A stretch of DNA of 64,000 nt, from positions 24,885 through 88,884 of the forward strand of contig JAIXMQ010000087.1 of assembly GCA_025716855.1 (NCBI GenBank), read 5' to 3'. The notes beneath the pieces are model-generated. The model did not search any database. It saw nothing but the letters and a program-made list of their open reading frames with translations, and had not been told where the DNA came from. Below, one piece after another: positions 26,762-38,478 of the stretch (positions are counted from its first letter, which is position 1; each line of letters starts with the position of its first letter). The stretch comes from Pilaira anomala. Its lineage: Eukaryota > Mucoromycota > Mucoromycetes > Mucorales > Mucoraceae. The translations under genes were made by a program, and so were the position numbers.

Positions 26762-28740
26762 GTCTATCCATAACTGTAAAAATAGTCCACTGTGTGGTTA
26801 AAATAAACATATAATAATAAAAACAAAAGTCTACATAACTGTAAAAAATAGTGTAATCTTGTTGGGGGCAATCTGAGGGAAACTTATGGGATAGTGGTAC
26901 ATAAAGACAAGACACTTTAAAAAAGAATGGGTTTATTTATGTATATGTATTACAACATGTCAAAGGAAATTAAGTTTAATATGGACTTTTTATTTATTAC
27001 CTTTTTTTTTTTTTATTATTATTACATTAATTATTTGAAAAAAGTTACTAGTGCTTTAGCCTTTAAAATCCGGAAAGAAAAAGTTTCTGAATTCAAAGTT
27101 TCCCAAGACAAACCACGAGGAGGTCCACTAGCTGAAGTCTCAAAAATAAGAATGCAACGGATAAGTACAACAACACAACAATCAATGATAATATTTTTCT
27201 TAGAGATGACTACCAAGGTAAGAACCATCAATCCAACTCTCCCTTCGATATTCGTATGGTTTTACGTGCCATTACACCCAGGATTAAACTGCACGAACCG
27301 CTCGTAAACGAGGACGGAAGAGAAGGAGACAGGACTTACCAAGATAGAACATACTCGCCAAAAAATAGAATCACTAACTGCTGCGGTGTTGTGGCAACAA
27401 TCAACCTTTGATCATAATACTTTCCTTTGAGATGACATCTACCGAGATGAGAACCATCAATCCAACTCTCCCTACGATATCCGTATGGTTTTACGTGCCA
27501 TTACACCCAGGATTGAACTGCACGAACCGCTCGTAAACGAGGACGGAAGAGAAGGAGACAGGACCCATCAAGATAGAGCATACTCGCCAGAAAATAGAAC
27601 TCACAAAACTTGATCATTGCTTTTACAAATCCGTTGCATTGCTGAAACTGTTAGAAACTGCTTGGAAACATAATATATAAAAAAAAAATGACTTACCACC
27701 ATAATAACATCCGTTTTGTCCTTTTGATTTCAAGTTCCAGCAGACTACAAATAGCAATATTTCTAAAATGAGTGTTAGAAGGTGTTGGAAACTGTTTAGA
27801 GACATAATATATATATATATATATATATAAACTTACCACCATAATAACAGCCGTTTTGTCCTTTTGCTTTCAAGTGCCAGCAGACTACAAATAGCAATAT
27901 TTCTAAAATGACTATTAAAAATTGTTAGAAACTATTTGGAAGCATAATAAAATATATATAAAAAAAAAATAACTTACCATCATAACAACACCTATCATAG
28001 CAACACCTGTCATAGCAACACTACCAGCCATAATAATAACCGGCAGTACTAAATAAGCAAACACCCGGTGATGACAGCAGAAAATCGATACTATGGCACC
28101 ATATTAACTGTATCACAAATAGAACAAGATACCCGACAAAAGAAACCCAGAAGCAACTGGTATTCAAATCTTTAAATCTTTATGCAGCAATACACTTAAC
28201 CTCCCAGAAGTAAACTTCTAGGACCAGGAACAATCCCATGGTAAGTTAATTACAGATGAAGAATAAAGAAATGTCGAGATCTATACTAATCTGCAAGTAG
28301 AGAACTAATGCATTACACTTCGAGAAGTGCTGATTGCGGCATGTCAAAACATTGTAAATGTTCCACGGTAAGAAAACCGCTACATTCGCATCACAATCAA
28401 ACAATAGAACACCATACTTTGCAAAAGAAAAGATAATGATGGGTATAAAAGGAGGAACAACAGGGTTATTTTGTATATTTTTTTTATTCGTAATCTTGAT
28501 GATGACGTTTCCAAAAAAAAAAATTATGATAAAAAAAAAAGTGTGTCACAAAAAAAAACCACAGAGACTGAAGCGCCATAGAAACAGAATTTATTATTAT
28601 CTCACCTTAACATAAACGTAAAGGCTTTATTATTTTCAAACTAACGTTGTGATTACAGTCTTTGGTTAGATTGAAAGTTTAATTGAGCTCCATGGATGAA
28701 TTTAACAGTAGGTAAAGAGCAACAGCGGAAATATTATTAC
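26550..28740. repeat. 2.1-kb dispersed repeat, copy 1
   Basis: Matches 61850-64000 in the same orientation nearly base for base over long stretches, with small indels. Plus strand: an open frame with RMVLRAITPRIKLHEPLVN and DGREGDRTYQDRTYSPKNR occurs here (about 27130-27410) and again, diverged, at about 27432-27610 (ITPRIELHEP, DRTHQDRAYSPENR). Minus strand: a Gly/Ala/Val/Met-rich frame at 28050-27975 and two tandem exon-like units of about 120 bases, each ending at a GTAAG donor. No transposase, reverse transcriptase, long terminal repeat or terminal inverted repeat was found. It may be a duplicated lineage-specific gene cluster or part of a larger mobile element. Outer edges are uncertain by tens of bases. 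Confidence 0.85.
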
Positions 28741-29217
28741 TCTATATTATGTATAAAAAGAGGATATCTTTCAATTAACGAGTGTGTAAACGCAACTACA
28801 ACATTATTTTTGATTTGTGGTCTTATGTAAACGTATTACCAACAAGATATCTGTAGGATTATCCCTCTTTTATATATATATATATATATATACATATAGA
28901 CAAAGACAGAAAAGTAAAGAACATCATGTACATATTATTTGCCACCTTTTTTTCTTTCTTTTCATACATATCCCTTAGTATAAAGCGACATGAGTTGAAT
29001 GTGCTTCTACAGTTAGTGTTAGTTATTGTTCGATAATCCATTATATATATCTAGTTGGGTTCGTTTGTTGACTGAGTGTTGGATAATTGGTTCAGGTCAA
29101 ATAAATAACTACCATTAAAACTTTCATTATCCTGTGTTTTAAAGGAAACTCTTCGTGTTATCATTCTTTCTTTGTTAATTTTAATATTCAGAGAGAGAAA
29201 AAGTATGATAATAAAAT
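28741..29217. other. Spacer between repeat copy 1 and truncated MITE
   Basis: AT-rich, (TA)n at 28870-28891, no credible gene. Confidence 0.5.
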
Positions 29218-29584
29218 GAAGTCGGGGAAAAGAGTGGTAAAAAAAAAGGTAGTAAAATCACGGATGACTTTTATCCGGATTTATAAAAAGTATAACCAGG
29301 CACATCGTCACGTGAATAAGGTTTTTTATAACTTTTGCATGAGATACACCAGTACATCAAATTTTTTTTTCACATGGCATACAGGCAAGTTTTTTTTTCT
29401 TATACGCCAGACAAACAGGGGATTTTTTTCATTATAAATCATCTTTTTTTTTTATTTTGTTCTTTTCTTTCGCTTTCTTCTTTTTACATATATTCCTTCC
29501 TTACCGCTCCATTTTTAATCTCTTCTTTTGCCACACTCCTTATCTAGAGAAGAGATTGTTCCAAGAAAAAAAAAAAACCTGTGC
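29218..29584 (+). mobile_element. Truncated MITE-like element (inverted partner of 30311-30708)
   Basis: Nearly identical, in opposite orientation, to 30349-30714. It keeps one terminal repeat (GGGGAAAAGAGTGGTAAAAA at 29224) but its inner end stops at CCTGTGC (29584), where the other copy continues into its second terminal repeat. It therefore looks like a truncated copy. A 73-codon open frame here (and in the partner) is compositionally poor and is not considered a gene. Confidence 0.75.
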
Positions 29585-29867
29585 ATAAAACATGTTGTCA
29601 TCAATAGTAAGTCTAATAATTTTATCAAAAATAAATGATTCAATTGTCTAATAAATCTCAAATAGAAAATGATACTTTTTTCTTTCTTGTCCAAAGTGAA
29701 AAAAGAACAAGTATTATACTTAAAAAAAAAAAAACTGGTAAGTAAAGTACACAGGATTCTACTTTCCTCAAACTCAATTACCTGATTTCCCTTTAGCAAT
29801 CCTATCGTTTTTCTTGCAAGTAACTGAAACAAGATGTATTATCTTTTCTCCCAGTACCCGCTCGATG

Positions 29868-30316
29868 GACTCTTTATTTCCGCTAATGTACCAACAACAC
29901 TTACAAAATTTGAAAAAAGATTTTATTTTAATTGGATATGTTCGCAAGTCATCTGTATACGCAAGTTATAGAGATAAAAATATTCAAAATATGGTGGATA
30001 ATATTTACAGTAGATGTAAAGTGGATAAATGTTACGTATCGTATTCATCTGAAGCACATAGTAGTATCGTTTCAAGAGATGTTAAAGACGATGTTAAAAC
30101 ATTAGCTAAGCTAAAAAACATTCACGGCAACACTCAAGGTATTATATGTGTATATCTCCATGTGAAGCTGAAAGTATTAATTTCATTATCTTTTTTATAG
30201 ATATGATCAATGCTATCTCATCTTCTAAACAAAAGATATGTTTGGTTGTTATAGATTATAGTGGTTTATGTACAAACCATACCAATATCTACCAATTTGT
30301 TAGGGGTGCTGGGTAA
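29868..30316 (+). pseudogene. Small unknown gene with GYVRKSS motif, C-terminus cut by MITE
   Basis: Two exons, 29868-30138 and 30201-30316, join in frame to about 128 aa. Visible: FILIGYVRKSSVYASYRDKN, VDKCYVSYSSEAHSS, a bridge, then KICLVVIDYSGLCTN and IYQFVRGAG before the stop. The alternating hydrophobic strands (IGYVRKSS... CYVSYSS... ICLVVID) suggest an alpha/beta fold, and GYVRxS recalls the N-terminus of small serine recombinases, but the rest of that domain is not evident. The stop codon lies inside the terminal inverted repeat of the element beginning at 30311, so the reading frame appears to have been truncated by that insertion. Function unknown; related sequences may be repeated elsewhere in the genome. 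Confidence 0.5.
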
Positions 30317-30708
30317 AAGAGTAGTAAAAAATGAGGCAGTAAAATCACGCACAGGTTTTTTTTTTTCTTGGAACAATCTCTTCTCTAGATAAGGAGTGTG
30401 GCAAAAGAAGAGATTAAAAATGGAGCGGTAAGGAAGGAATATATGTAAAAAGAAGAAAGCGAAAGAAAAGAACAAAATAAAAAAAAAAGATGATTTATAA
30501 TGAAAAAAATCCCCTGTTTGTCTGGCGTATAAGAAAAAAAAACTTGCCTGTATGCCATGTGAAAAAAAAATTTGATGTACTGGTGTATCTCATGCAAAAG
30601 TTATAAAAAACCTTATTCACGTGACGATGTGCCTGGTTATACTTTTTATAAATCCGGATAAAAGTCATCCGTGATTTTACTACCTTTTTTTTTACCACTC
30701 TTTTCCCC
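30311..30708. mobile_element. MITE-like non-autonomous DNA element, 39-bp terminal inverted repeats
   Basis: The left end 30311-30349 (begins GGGTAAAAGAGTAGTAAAAA) and the reverse complement of the right end 30670-30708 (begins GGGGAAAAGAGTGGTAAAAA) match at 34 of 39 positions by eye, both ending GTAAAATCACG. Length about 398 bp, no coding capacity, AT-rich: the profile of a MITE. Target-site duplication not resolved. A near-identical truncated copy lies inverted at 29218-29584. Confidence 0.75.
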
Positions 30709-30716
30709 GACTTCCT

Positions 30717-33192
30717 ACTAAAGTCCTCCAAACACGTCTTCCTCATGCTCCTCTTCCTCACTTCGCGGCAGACTAGTGTTCCTCATCGCCACTTTCTGTT
30801 GTTCTCATTCACATTACAAACACTTATTTATAAAGAAAAAAAGACCCCATACTTTAAATTATAAAACCCCAAAAACACAGTTGAGACTATCCCTCTAATT
30901 TTCACTAAAAAAATCAGACTTCGTCTCCTTATAAACATGTAGGAAATCTGGCAAATGTCGGATGTGTAACTTTTTTAAGGTACTTATTATTGATAAAATG
31001 GTACTGAGGGTTCTTGATTTTGATTTCCATTGTTTATCTGACAGTTTATAGAAGAAAAAGTATGCTCGCGATAAAGTCTTTCTTTTACTTAAACAACCAT
31101 ATAGCATAACGGTCATAAAGCTATTTACAGAGCAGTACCTGTGTCAAATGTGCGCAAAAAGTCTGTGGCTGAATTTCACACAGGCATTGCCCCACAGTGG
31201 TCAGTGTATATTTGAGGAATGTGTATCCATTGTCCAAACCTACCCAAGGGCTACACATTTTGACAAACATATTGTATATTTGGTCACCGTTAATACATAC
31301 CACTGGGAACGAATTGTGTGTAAACTTTAGGTTTTAAACGCTTTTACACGTAGAGCTGTAGATGCTCTAATACGTTGACTAGGTAGTTTCATGATGTAAA
31401 ATAAGAGTCTCTCTCCCTCCTTTTTACTTTCTTATAAATACTTTGTATTTATACTTTTTTTATTCTATGTTTTACATTGTTTCTAGATGATTCCTGAACG
31501 TTTCCTGGCTATTTATTATTTCTACAAGATTCCTTTGTCCAATTAGCCTATGTTTCATAATGCATTTTTGGTAATTATTATAAGTTGAAAGTTACTCAAA
31601 AATACAAAAAAAGACAAAAAGAGTTATTTATGGCTATTCTCTTCTTGACATTCGTCGAGCTGATCAAACAAATTGTTGAATGACAAGATTGCTTGATAGT
31701 TATGTATACAGAGAGCGAAGACAAAACAACGAATATAAGTGACATCAATTGATATTCAGCGTAATAATATACATTCTTAATCTTATCTTTGTGTGCATGA
31801 CCATGCATTAATAGTGTAGAAATTAGAGGTGAACGGCTTCAAAATCGAGAATAAGGCATTATTAGTAGTTTTATTTTTATCAATTGCGCAATAATAGGCA
31901 GGACATACAATCAGGTGTTTGGAGATCATATCTAGACTTGAGCTCCATCTCGTGTTATTATTTATATTTCAAGACTAGCTTTGGTGATTTTTCGAAATCA
32001 TCATAGGACTTGGAGGCATTCAAACATACAGAGGTGCAGAGCCAATGGGTTTTCGAAGCGAGTTGTACTGTTTGCTTTAACACTGTCGCATTCCGTTCAC
32101 AGCCTATTCACTGGAGTGACAACAACATTATTATACTTTATTACTCACTACTGTCAAATCAAACAAAGCGACACTAGGTTCAGGTTTCGAGCTTCGAAAT
32201 AAAAACTGGCTATAATATGAAGCACCAATCTTAAGGAAGACCGCAGGAATTCCAACTGTGCTTTCACTAAGGACTCAGAAAGTCTGCCACAGGTGCTTTG
32301 CTTAGGTTTCGCTCAGGTTTCGCTTAGGCTTCGCTCAGATTTCGTTCAGGCGTCAGTTTGTTGATTTTCAATCGGGGGTATAGAAATAAAAGACGTAAAT
32401 TGACCCGCAAATCAGGAGTTGTGAGCATGCAAAGATACCGTGGGCACTGTACATACATACGACATCTTTTTTTTTAAAAAAAAAGCATGACACTCTTTTC
32501 TTGAATTGTGCGACACTCTTTTCTAAAAACGTACGACACTCAGTATTTTAAAAATACAACACTTCAACTTTTTTTTCTGCGACATCATTTTGTCAAAAGG
32601 TGTACGAACAATGCAAAATTGGAAGGCGCATCTTGCTATATTTTTAAATGTATATATTTAGATGTGAATAATATACCTGCCCTAACAAAAACTGATATTT
32701 TATTTTCTCATAGCAACCATCAATCTCTATTATTGTTTTACTTTGGTTTTTACCTCATGAGAAAGAACGTAAAATTCTATATTTAACCCAACTGAACGCC
32801 TAGGCTTTAAAACCTCTTGAATGCTAAAATATAATCTACATTTTTAATTTTTGAAAAAATGCAAAGGTCTACTTTTTGCCCTAAAATATTTTTTCACCTT
32901 TTTTAGAAGACTTGATTGGCTAAAAGTTTTTTCTGCTTTTAAGAAAATCTTGGCTATAGTATCTCCTTTTTCTTTGGTAAAAAAGTAGCATAATGTATGG
33001 GCTTTGCTACTGTAATGCAATGGTAAATTTGTTTGCTTTAAAAAGATTTTGTTGCGTAATCTGTAACGGGAAAAGTATATCCCATTCAGAAGTAATAATC
33101 GGAAATATCGGTCTTTCAACTAACGCTTTGTTTGGTTTTTGAACCCAAATCTACATTTTAAGTTCTCTTTTTCTTTTTTGTTTATCAAACAA
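30717..33192. other. Gene-poor region
   Basis: No credible gene. 31140-31320 is of more balanced composition than its surroundings, with open frames on both strands, but no domain is recognised. 32450-32486 has a T9A9 block. 32690-32880 is a diverged relative of 19045-19190. The 3' part serves as promoter of the MFS gene at 33193. Confidence 0.5.
32302..32352. repeat. Short minisatellite, about 12-bp unit
   Basis: Four to five imperfect units of CAGGTTTCGCTT (variants AGGCTTCGCTC, AGATTTCGTTC) in tandem. GC content is higher than the surroundings. Confidence 0.8.
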
Positions 33193-34952
33193 ATGACATC
33201 TATAGAAGATAGATCAGAGAGTGATACCACAGTTCCAAGTGAAGAAGCAGTCCAAATCAGACCAGACCATGAAAGCATTCCAATCAATTCTAAAGTAGAT
33301 CAACAAGAACCATATACCATATTTTCCAAAACCATGTTGATACGACTACTGATCATTACTTCCTTTACAGGAATGATATCTCCATTAACAGGCAGTGTTT
33401 ATTTTCCTGCAGTAAATCAAATCCAAGAAGTGGGTATATTATCTTTTTACGTACACAACATACACATACACCTTGAATTGACACATATCTACATATAGGA
33501 ACTTAATATTACAACAGAACAAGTGAATTTAGTCATTACAGTCTATATGGTTTTTCAAGCAACCTCTCCAACATTTTGGGGAACCATTGCTGACTGTTGG
33601 GGTAGAAGACCTGTACTGATTGCTACGACTACGATTTATTGTTTAGCTTGTGTTGGGTTAGCCTTAACACCGAATTATGCTGTCTTGATGGTACTTCGGA
33701 TGGTACAAGCATTTGGATCAAGTTCTTTAATCGCAATTAGTGCTGGTATATTGAGTGATATAGTACAATCAAAAAAGTAAAAAAGGACTAAATGGTTTAT
33801 CACTCAATTTATATATTTTATTCATTTTTTTTTTTCACTTTTTTTAGACGTGGGTCATTTTACGGACTTTACTCTATCGGTCAATCGTTAGGTCCTGTGT
33901 TAGGTCCTGTGTTAGGTGGTATAATTTCAGAAGAACTTGGTTGGAGGTATTAACTTTTAGTTTTTTGTTTTTTTTTTAAAAAAAAAGACTCACTTCTAAA
34001 TTCTTTTTGTTATAAAAATAGATGGATCTTTTGGGTTTTATTGATTATAGGTTGTGTTTGTTTAATTGTCGTAAGCCTCTTCGTCCCTGAAACCTTACGA
34101 GCACTCGTAGGAAATGGATCCGGCTACGCAAACCCTACACCAACACAATGGCTAGCCAGAAAACGAGGCAAGATAAATGAAGAAAAAGTGATAGCCAGTA
34201 AAAGTGTCCCTCGACCCAAGCTCAACTTCTTCGCACCTTTTATTTACTTTTCTGAACCAGACGTATTCTTAATTCTCTGGTTGAACGGACTAGCATTCCT
34301 TTTATTTTATTGTTTTATGACGTCCATGACAAAGCAATTCAGTATTCGTTACCCGTTTCTATCTGAACTGGAAATTGGGCTTTGCTTTTTAGCCATGGGA
34401 GGAGGTACGATCATTGGAGGTTTTGTAAAAGGAAAATTATTGGATATAGACTATAGAAGAATCAGTCGAGATTTACCTGTCGATGCTGAACTCTCGATTT
34501 ATACTGCTCGATTAAAGACTTTATGGATTAATTTAATTCTAATGCAAGCTGCTACGATTTTATATGGTTGGATGATGAATATCAATGTACCTTTACCAGG
34601 TGCCTTGGTGATTCAATTTGTATTTTCTTTTAATTGTGCTGCAATTACAAGTACATGCCAAACATTGCTGGTCGATTTGTTTCCAGGGAAAGGTGCTTCC
34701 ATCACTGCCTCAAATAATTTAATGCGATGTCTTTTAGGTGCTGCAGCCACTGGATTTATTGAGCCTGCGATTAAAGGTGTAGGCATGGGTTGGATATTCA
34801 CGATTCTTGGTATTATTCTTATTTTGAATAATATATGGGTACCTATTCTTTTGAAAAAGGGTCCTGGATGGAAAAAAGAACGTTTTGAAAGACAAGGCAA
34901 TAAAGAAAAACCTCGTCCCTCTTTATTTAGTTGCTTTAAAAGAGCTTCTTGA
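33193..34952 (+). CDS. MFS drug:H+ antiporter-1 (DHA1/Qdr-like) transporter
   Basis: Twelve-helix efflux-type transporter. Exons 33193-33429, 33499-33776, 33848-33946, 34022-34952 give 514 aa. TM1 [21 protein letters not shown] is typical of fungal DHA1 (polyamine/quinidine type). Motif [16 protein letters not shown]. Antiporter motif C region: [27 protein letters not shown], with LGPVLGP duplicated. The long central loop contains WLARKRGK. Basic C-terminal tail. The first intron donor GTGGGT is weak but keeps [12 protein letters not shown] in frame. The third intron carries a T10A9 block. Substrates unknown. Its 3' end faces PIK1. Confidence 0.9.
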
Positions 34953-35281
34953 TTTATTTGCGTCGCTAATGAATCATTTTCTGGAAATATGTCGTGTAAC
35001 TTTTTTTCAAAAACAACAATGATGCATGAAAGCTTGTATGTGTACATATATCCGTTGCTGTATTTTCTTTTATTTACTTTATATATATATATATCATAAA
35101 ACAAAAAAAAAAAAAAAAAAAAAACTTTTTCGATTTTATTCTCGTATTTTTTTTTTAATAAAATAAAGTTGTTGTACAATATAAAAAAAAAAGGAAGAGA
35201 AAAGAAGAGGGTATTATTAAATAAGTAATATAGTATATAGAAAGAAAGAAAGAAAGAAAAAATAAAGGTTGGGAAAAGAGT
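34953..35281. other. Convergent 3' region of MFS gene and PIK1
   Basis: Shared downstream sequence of two convergent genes. (TA)n near 35083-35092, A22 near 35103-35124 and a GAAA repeat near 35240-35258; no gene. Confidence 0.6.
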
Positions 35282-37094
35282 TTACAAAATTCCCTATAAA
35301 AATAAGAAATGAGTTAAAGAAAGATCATCATTATACATTTTATCGCATTATTACCTGAGAATAGTATTGAAAGGTATCATAAAGCCTAGTAAATACATTA
35401 CAGCAACTACTCATGATCAACTTATCCACAAATTCTTCCGCTTGAGGTTCAGTCAATCCTAACTGGAACCGATCTCTCAATTGAGGTACAGTCAAGTCTC
35501 CATTTTGGAAGCAAGGTAATTTCGAATCTTTACTCATCATTTCCGTCAACAGCAAGATATTCTCACTATGTTTACGTACCGCCAAAAATGCCGCCTTCAT
35601 CAATGCTTTATATTCAGCAAACTTTTCTCCATGAACGCCACCTAAAATATCTATATATTCTTGTGGTAATTTAAATGGAGCCATTTCGAATCCCACAGAT
35701 CCAGGTGAATTAGATAACATGAATCCAAAATCGATATCTAAAAAAAAAAAACAATGCATGTAAGTAAAAGATCAATGACAAAAAACATTTAAAGAACTTA
35801 CGAATTAAATGACCAGATTCGTCAATTAATAAATTACCGTTATGTCTATCCTTGATTTGCAATACATAACAAGCAACTGAATATCCAGCTAAACTTCTCA
35901 TAAAAGCGTCTTGCGCCTTAATAAATTCATCCGAATCAGGTGACCCAAAAACCTAATTATTATAAATGTTAAGGAGGTATAAAAACTAAATAAACTGATA
36001 TATACCTTTTCAAAATAATCATATAAAGTAAATACGGCACCCTTTTCATTCCAACCTCTTGTATAAGCATCCTTCTTTATAGAATGAATAGAGATTGTAT
36101 TTCTAAGAGTTTCAATCAAACCTGACCCATCCGAAGTAACTAATACACGGAAACTAATATATGTTTTTAAATATTCAAATCTAATATATACAATAATAAT
36201 TAAAACTTACTATTTCACCCAAACATTTACACCCGTATCTTCCCAAATACGTTGAAATTCACGAATTAATTGAATCGCAAATTGTTCTTGACGAAGATCT
36301 GCACCATTTTTTACAATCACCGAAATTAATCTCCAATTAGGTAAATGTCCATAAGGTGATGCAGCACGTAATCTTGCTTTTTTAGTTTCCCAATCCTCGG
36401 ATAAAACAGCAGCTATTTACAAAAAAAAAGTTAAATGTAAAGTAAATAATAAATACATGTAATTTTTTTACCACTCGGATCCTCCTTATTGACAACCCAA
36501 GCAATCCTTTGTTCATCTTCCAACATATCTCCACCAGCACCTTCTCCTCCACCACCACCTACACCACTTCCAACGCCTTCCGTCTTCATCTTTGTCATTC
36601 TCTGTTCTTCCAACGCAATCATTTCCTTAATGATCCTTTGACGAATCTGTTCGGTTCCTTGTTTCGATTTAGGTGTCACTGCAGTAACATTCGTAGCAGC
36701 AGGTAATTGTAACTGTGCCAACATCACGGCTGCAGTTCTCATCCGTTCAGCATAATTATCTGCTGATCTTGAATTACGTCGACTGTTGCTATGGCTTAGG
36801 TGTTCCAAAACCGGTAATTCTTTTTCGACAACAGCTGTTGTTGTTTTATTATTATGTAGTCCAATATCGGATGAAGATGTTTCGGTACTACCAGAAGAAG
36901 ATGTCTTGATTATTGTTGTCATGGATTGTCGTTTTGATTTTTTATGCTTTAATGATTGACGCATACGATATAATGCAGATGTATACGCATCATCTTCAAA
37001 ACTCATTTCATCATCTAATACTTCAATCATTAATAAATAAGGGGCCTATATAAAATTTAGAGTTAAAAGATATATTTTCATTGTTCTACAAATT

Positions 37095-37125
<31 letters not shown>

Positions 37126-38442
37126 ATTACCCTTTCAGCAGAATTTAATACTACAGCATCTGAAGGACTGATACGTACAATACGATGATGATATGGTTTT
37201 TCACAAGTAGCAGGACACCATAAAGGTAAACAGACTTCAGCGGGTAAATTATGATTGAGTAAAGTGAGTTCAGCATGTAAAGCACTCATACGAGCTTCTT
37301 TTGGTACAATCACTAATCGATTCGCAATATCCACCAAAGCCAACAAAAACTGCATTTCAGATCTAAAATAATTTGATCTTAATAATAATTTTCGATTATC
37401 AATACTCATTTTTGAAAGTGAATTTCGAATTTCCTTTTCATTTTCGTCATCATCATCATCATCGTCGTCGTCGTCGTCGTTAGAAATAGATTGATCTGAA
37501 TCATAAGATTCAAAAGAAGTTGATAATTTAGTTGATAATCGTAAATTCTTTTTACCGTTTGTTGTCGTCAACATTTCTTCTTCAGAAGAAGAACAACATT
37601 CAGATAATGCAGGTGAAAGTGGTGCTGTATTAGTTGGTACAGAAGATTGACCTAAAGCTGTTAATTTTGGATCAAATACAGAAATTGATTCATTAAAGTG
37701 TTTCTTTTTTTCGCCTGTACTGTTGGTTTCCTTTTTAGATAATAGATTAGGTTCTTCTCCTAATTGAATCATTTTTCGGTTTAATTTATGATGTGCATTC
37801 TTGATATATCGTGAAACTGAAAATGCTTTTCCTTTATGAAGATCTTCTAATGAAGGAGAACTAGTAAATGGATTAAAATGACTTGATCTCTTCTTTTTAG
37901 TTATTTGTAATTCAGGTTGTGAAGCAGATATAAATTGTTGTTGTTGTTGTTGTTGTAAGTTGGTATACTCTAATGAGGATGGACTCGAGTGTGTAGTAGG
38001 TGATGGTGATGAATCCGTCGTCATTCTTCTATTATTTACCTCAACTGTTTCTGGTTGTGCTTGAGAAGTAATACTGAGCGCTCGATTTCTGCGCCCCTGA
38101 GCAATTGCAATTCTACCTGCTGGTTTTGTCATCAAGGGTTGTCCGATACCTAACAACATGGCTCCCATACCAACAAGTGCTGGTAATACATTTTCACGAA
38201 CTTTTTGTGTTGATACAATCTGTTGTTGTTGTTGATGATTTGATTCACTGGTGGATGAACTATCATCTTCATCTTCCGAGAACACAATTGCTTGTGATTT
38301 ATTTAATAATCGTTTACATAGCTCAAAAGAAGGGCTGGAGGGGTTAGATGAAAGATCGGCTAAATAAGCTTGTAAATACCACAATGACTATTACATTTAA
38401 TTTGAAAAAAAAAAATTAGTGGTTTTTTTTTTATTGTGCATA

Positions 38443-38478
<36 letters not shown>

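Noticed and set aside
29216..29437. 73-codon Lys/Phe-rich frame found in both MITE arms
   Set aside because: Low-complexity A/T-run translation inside a non-coding element; duplicated only because the arms are.
31121..31330. Overlapping 60-codon frames on both strands
   Set aside because: No domain, start context or splice pattern; the region is only slightly less AT-rich than its surroundings.
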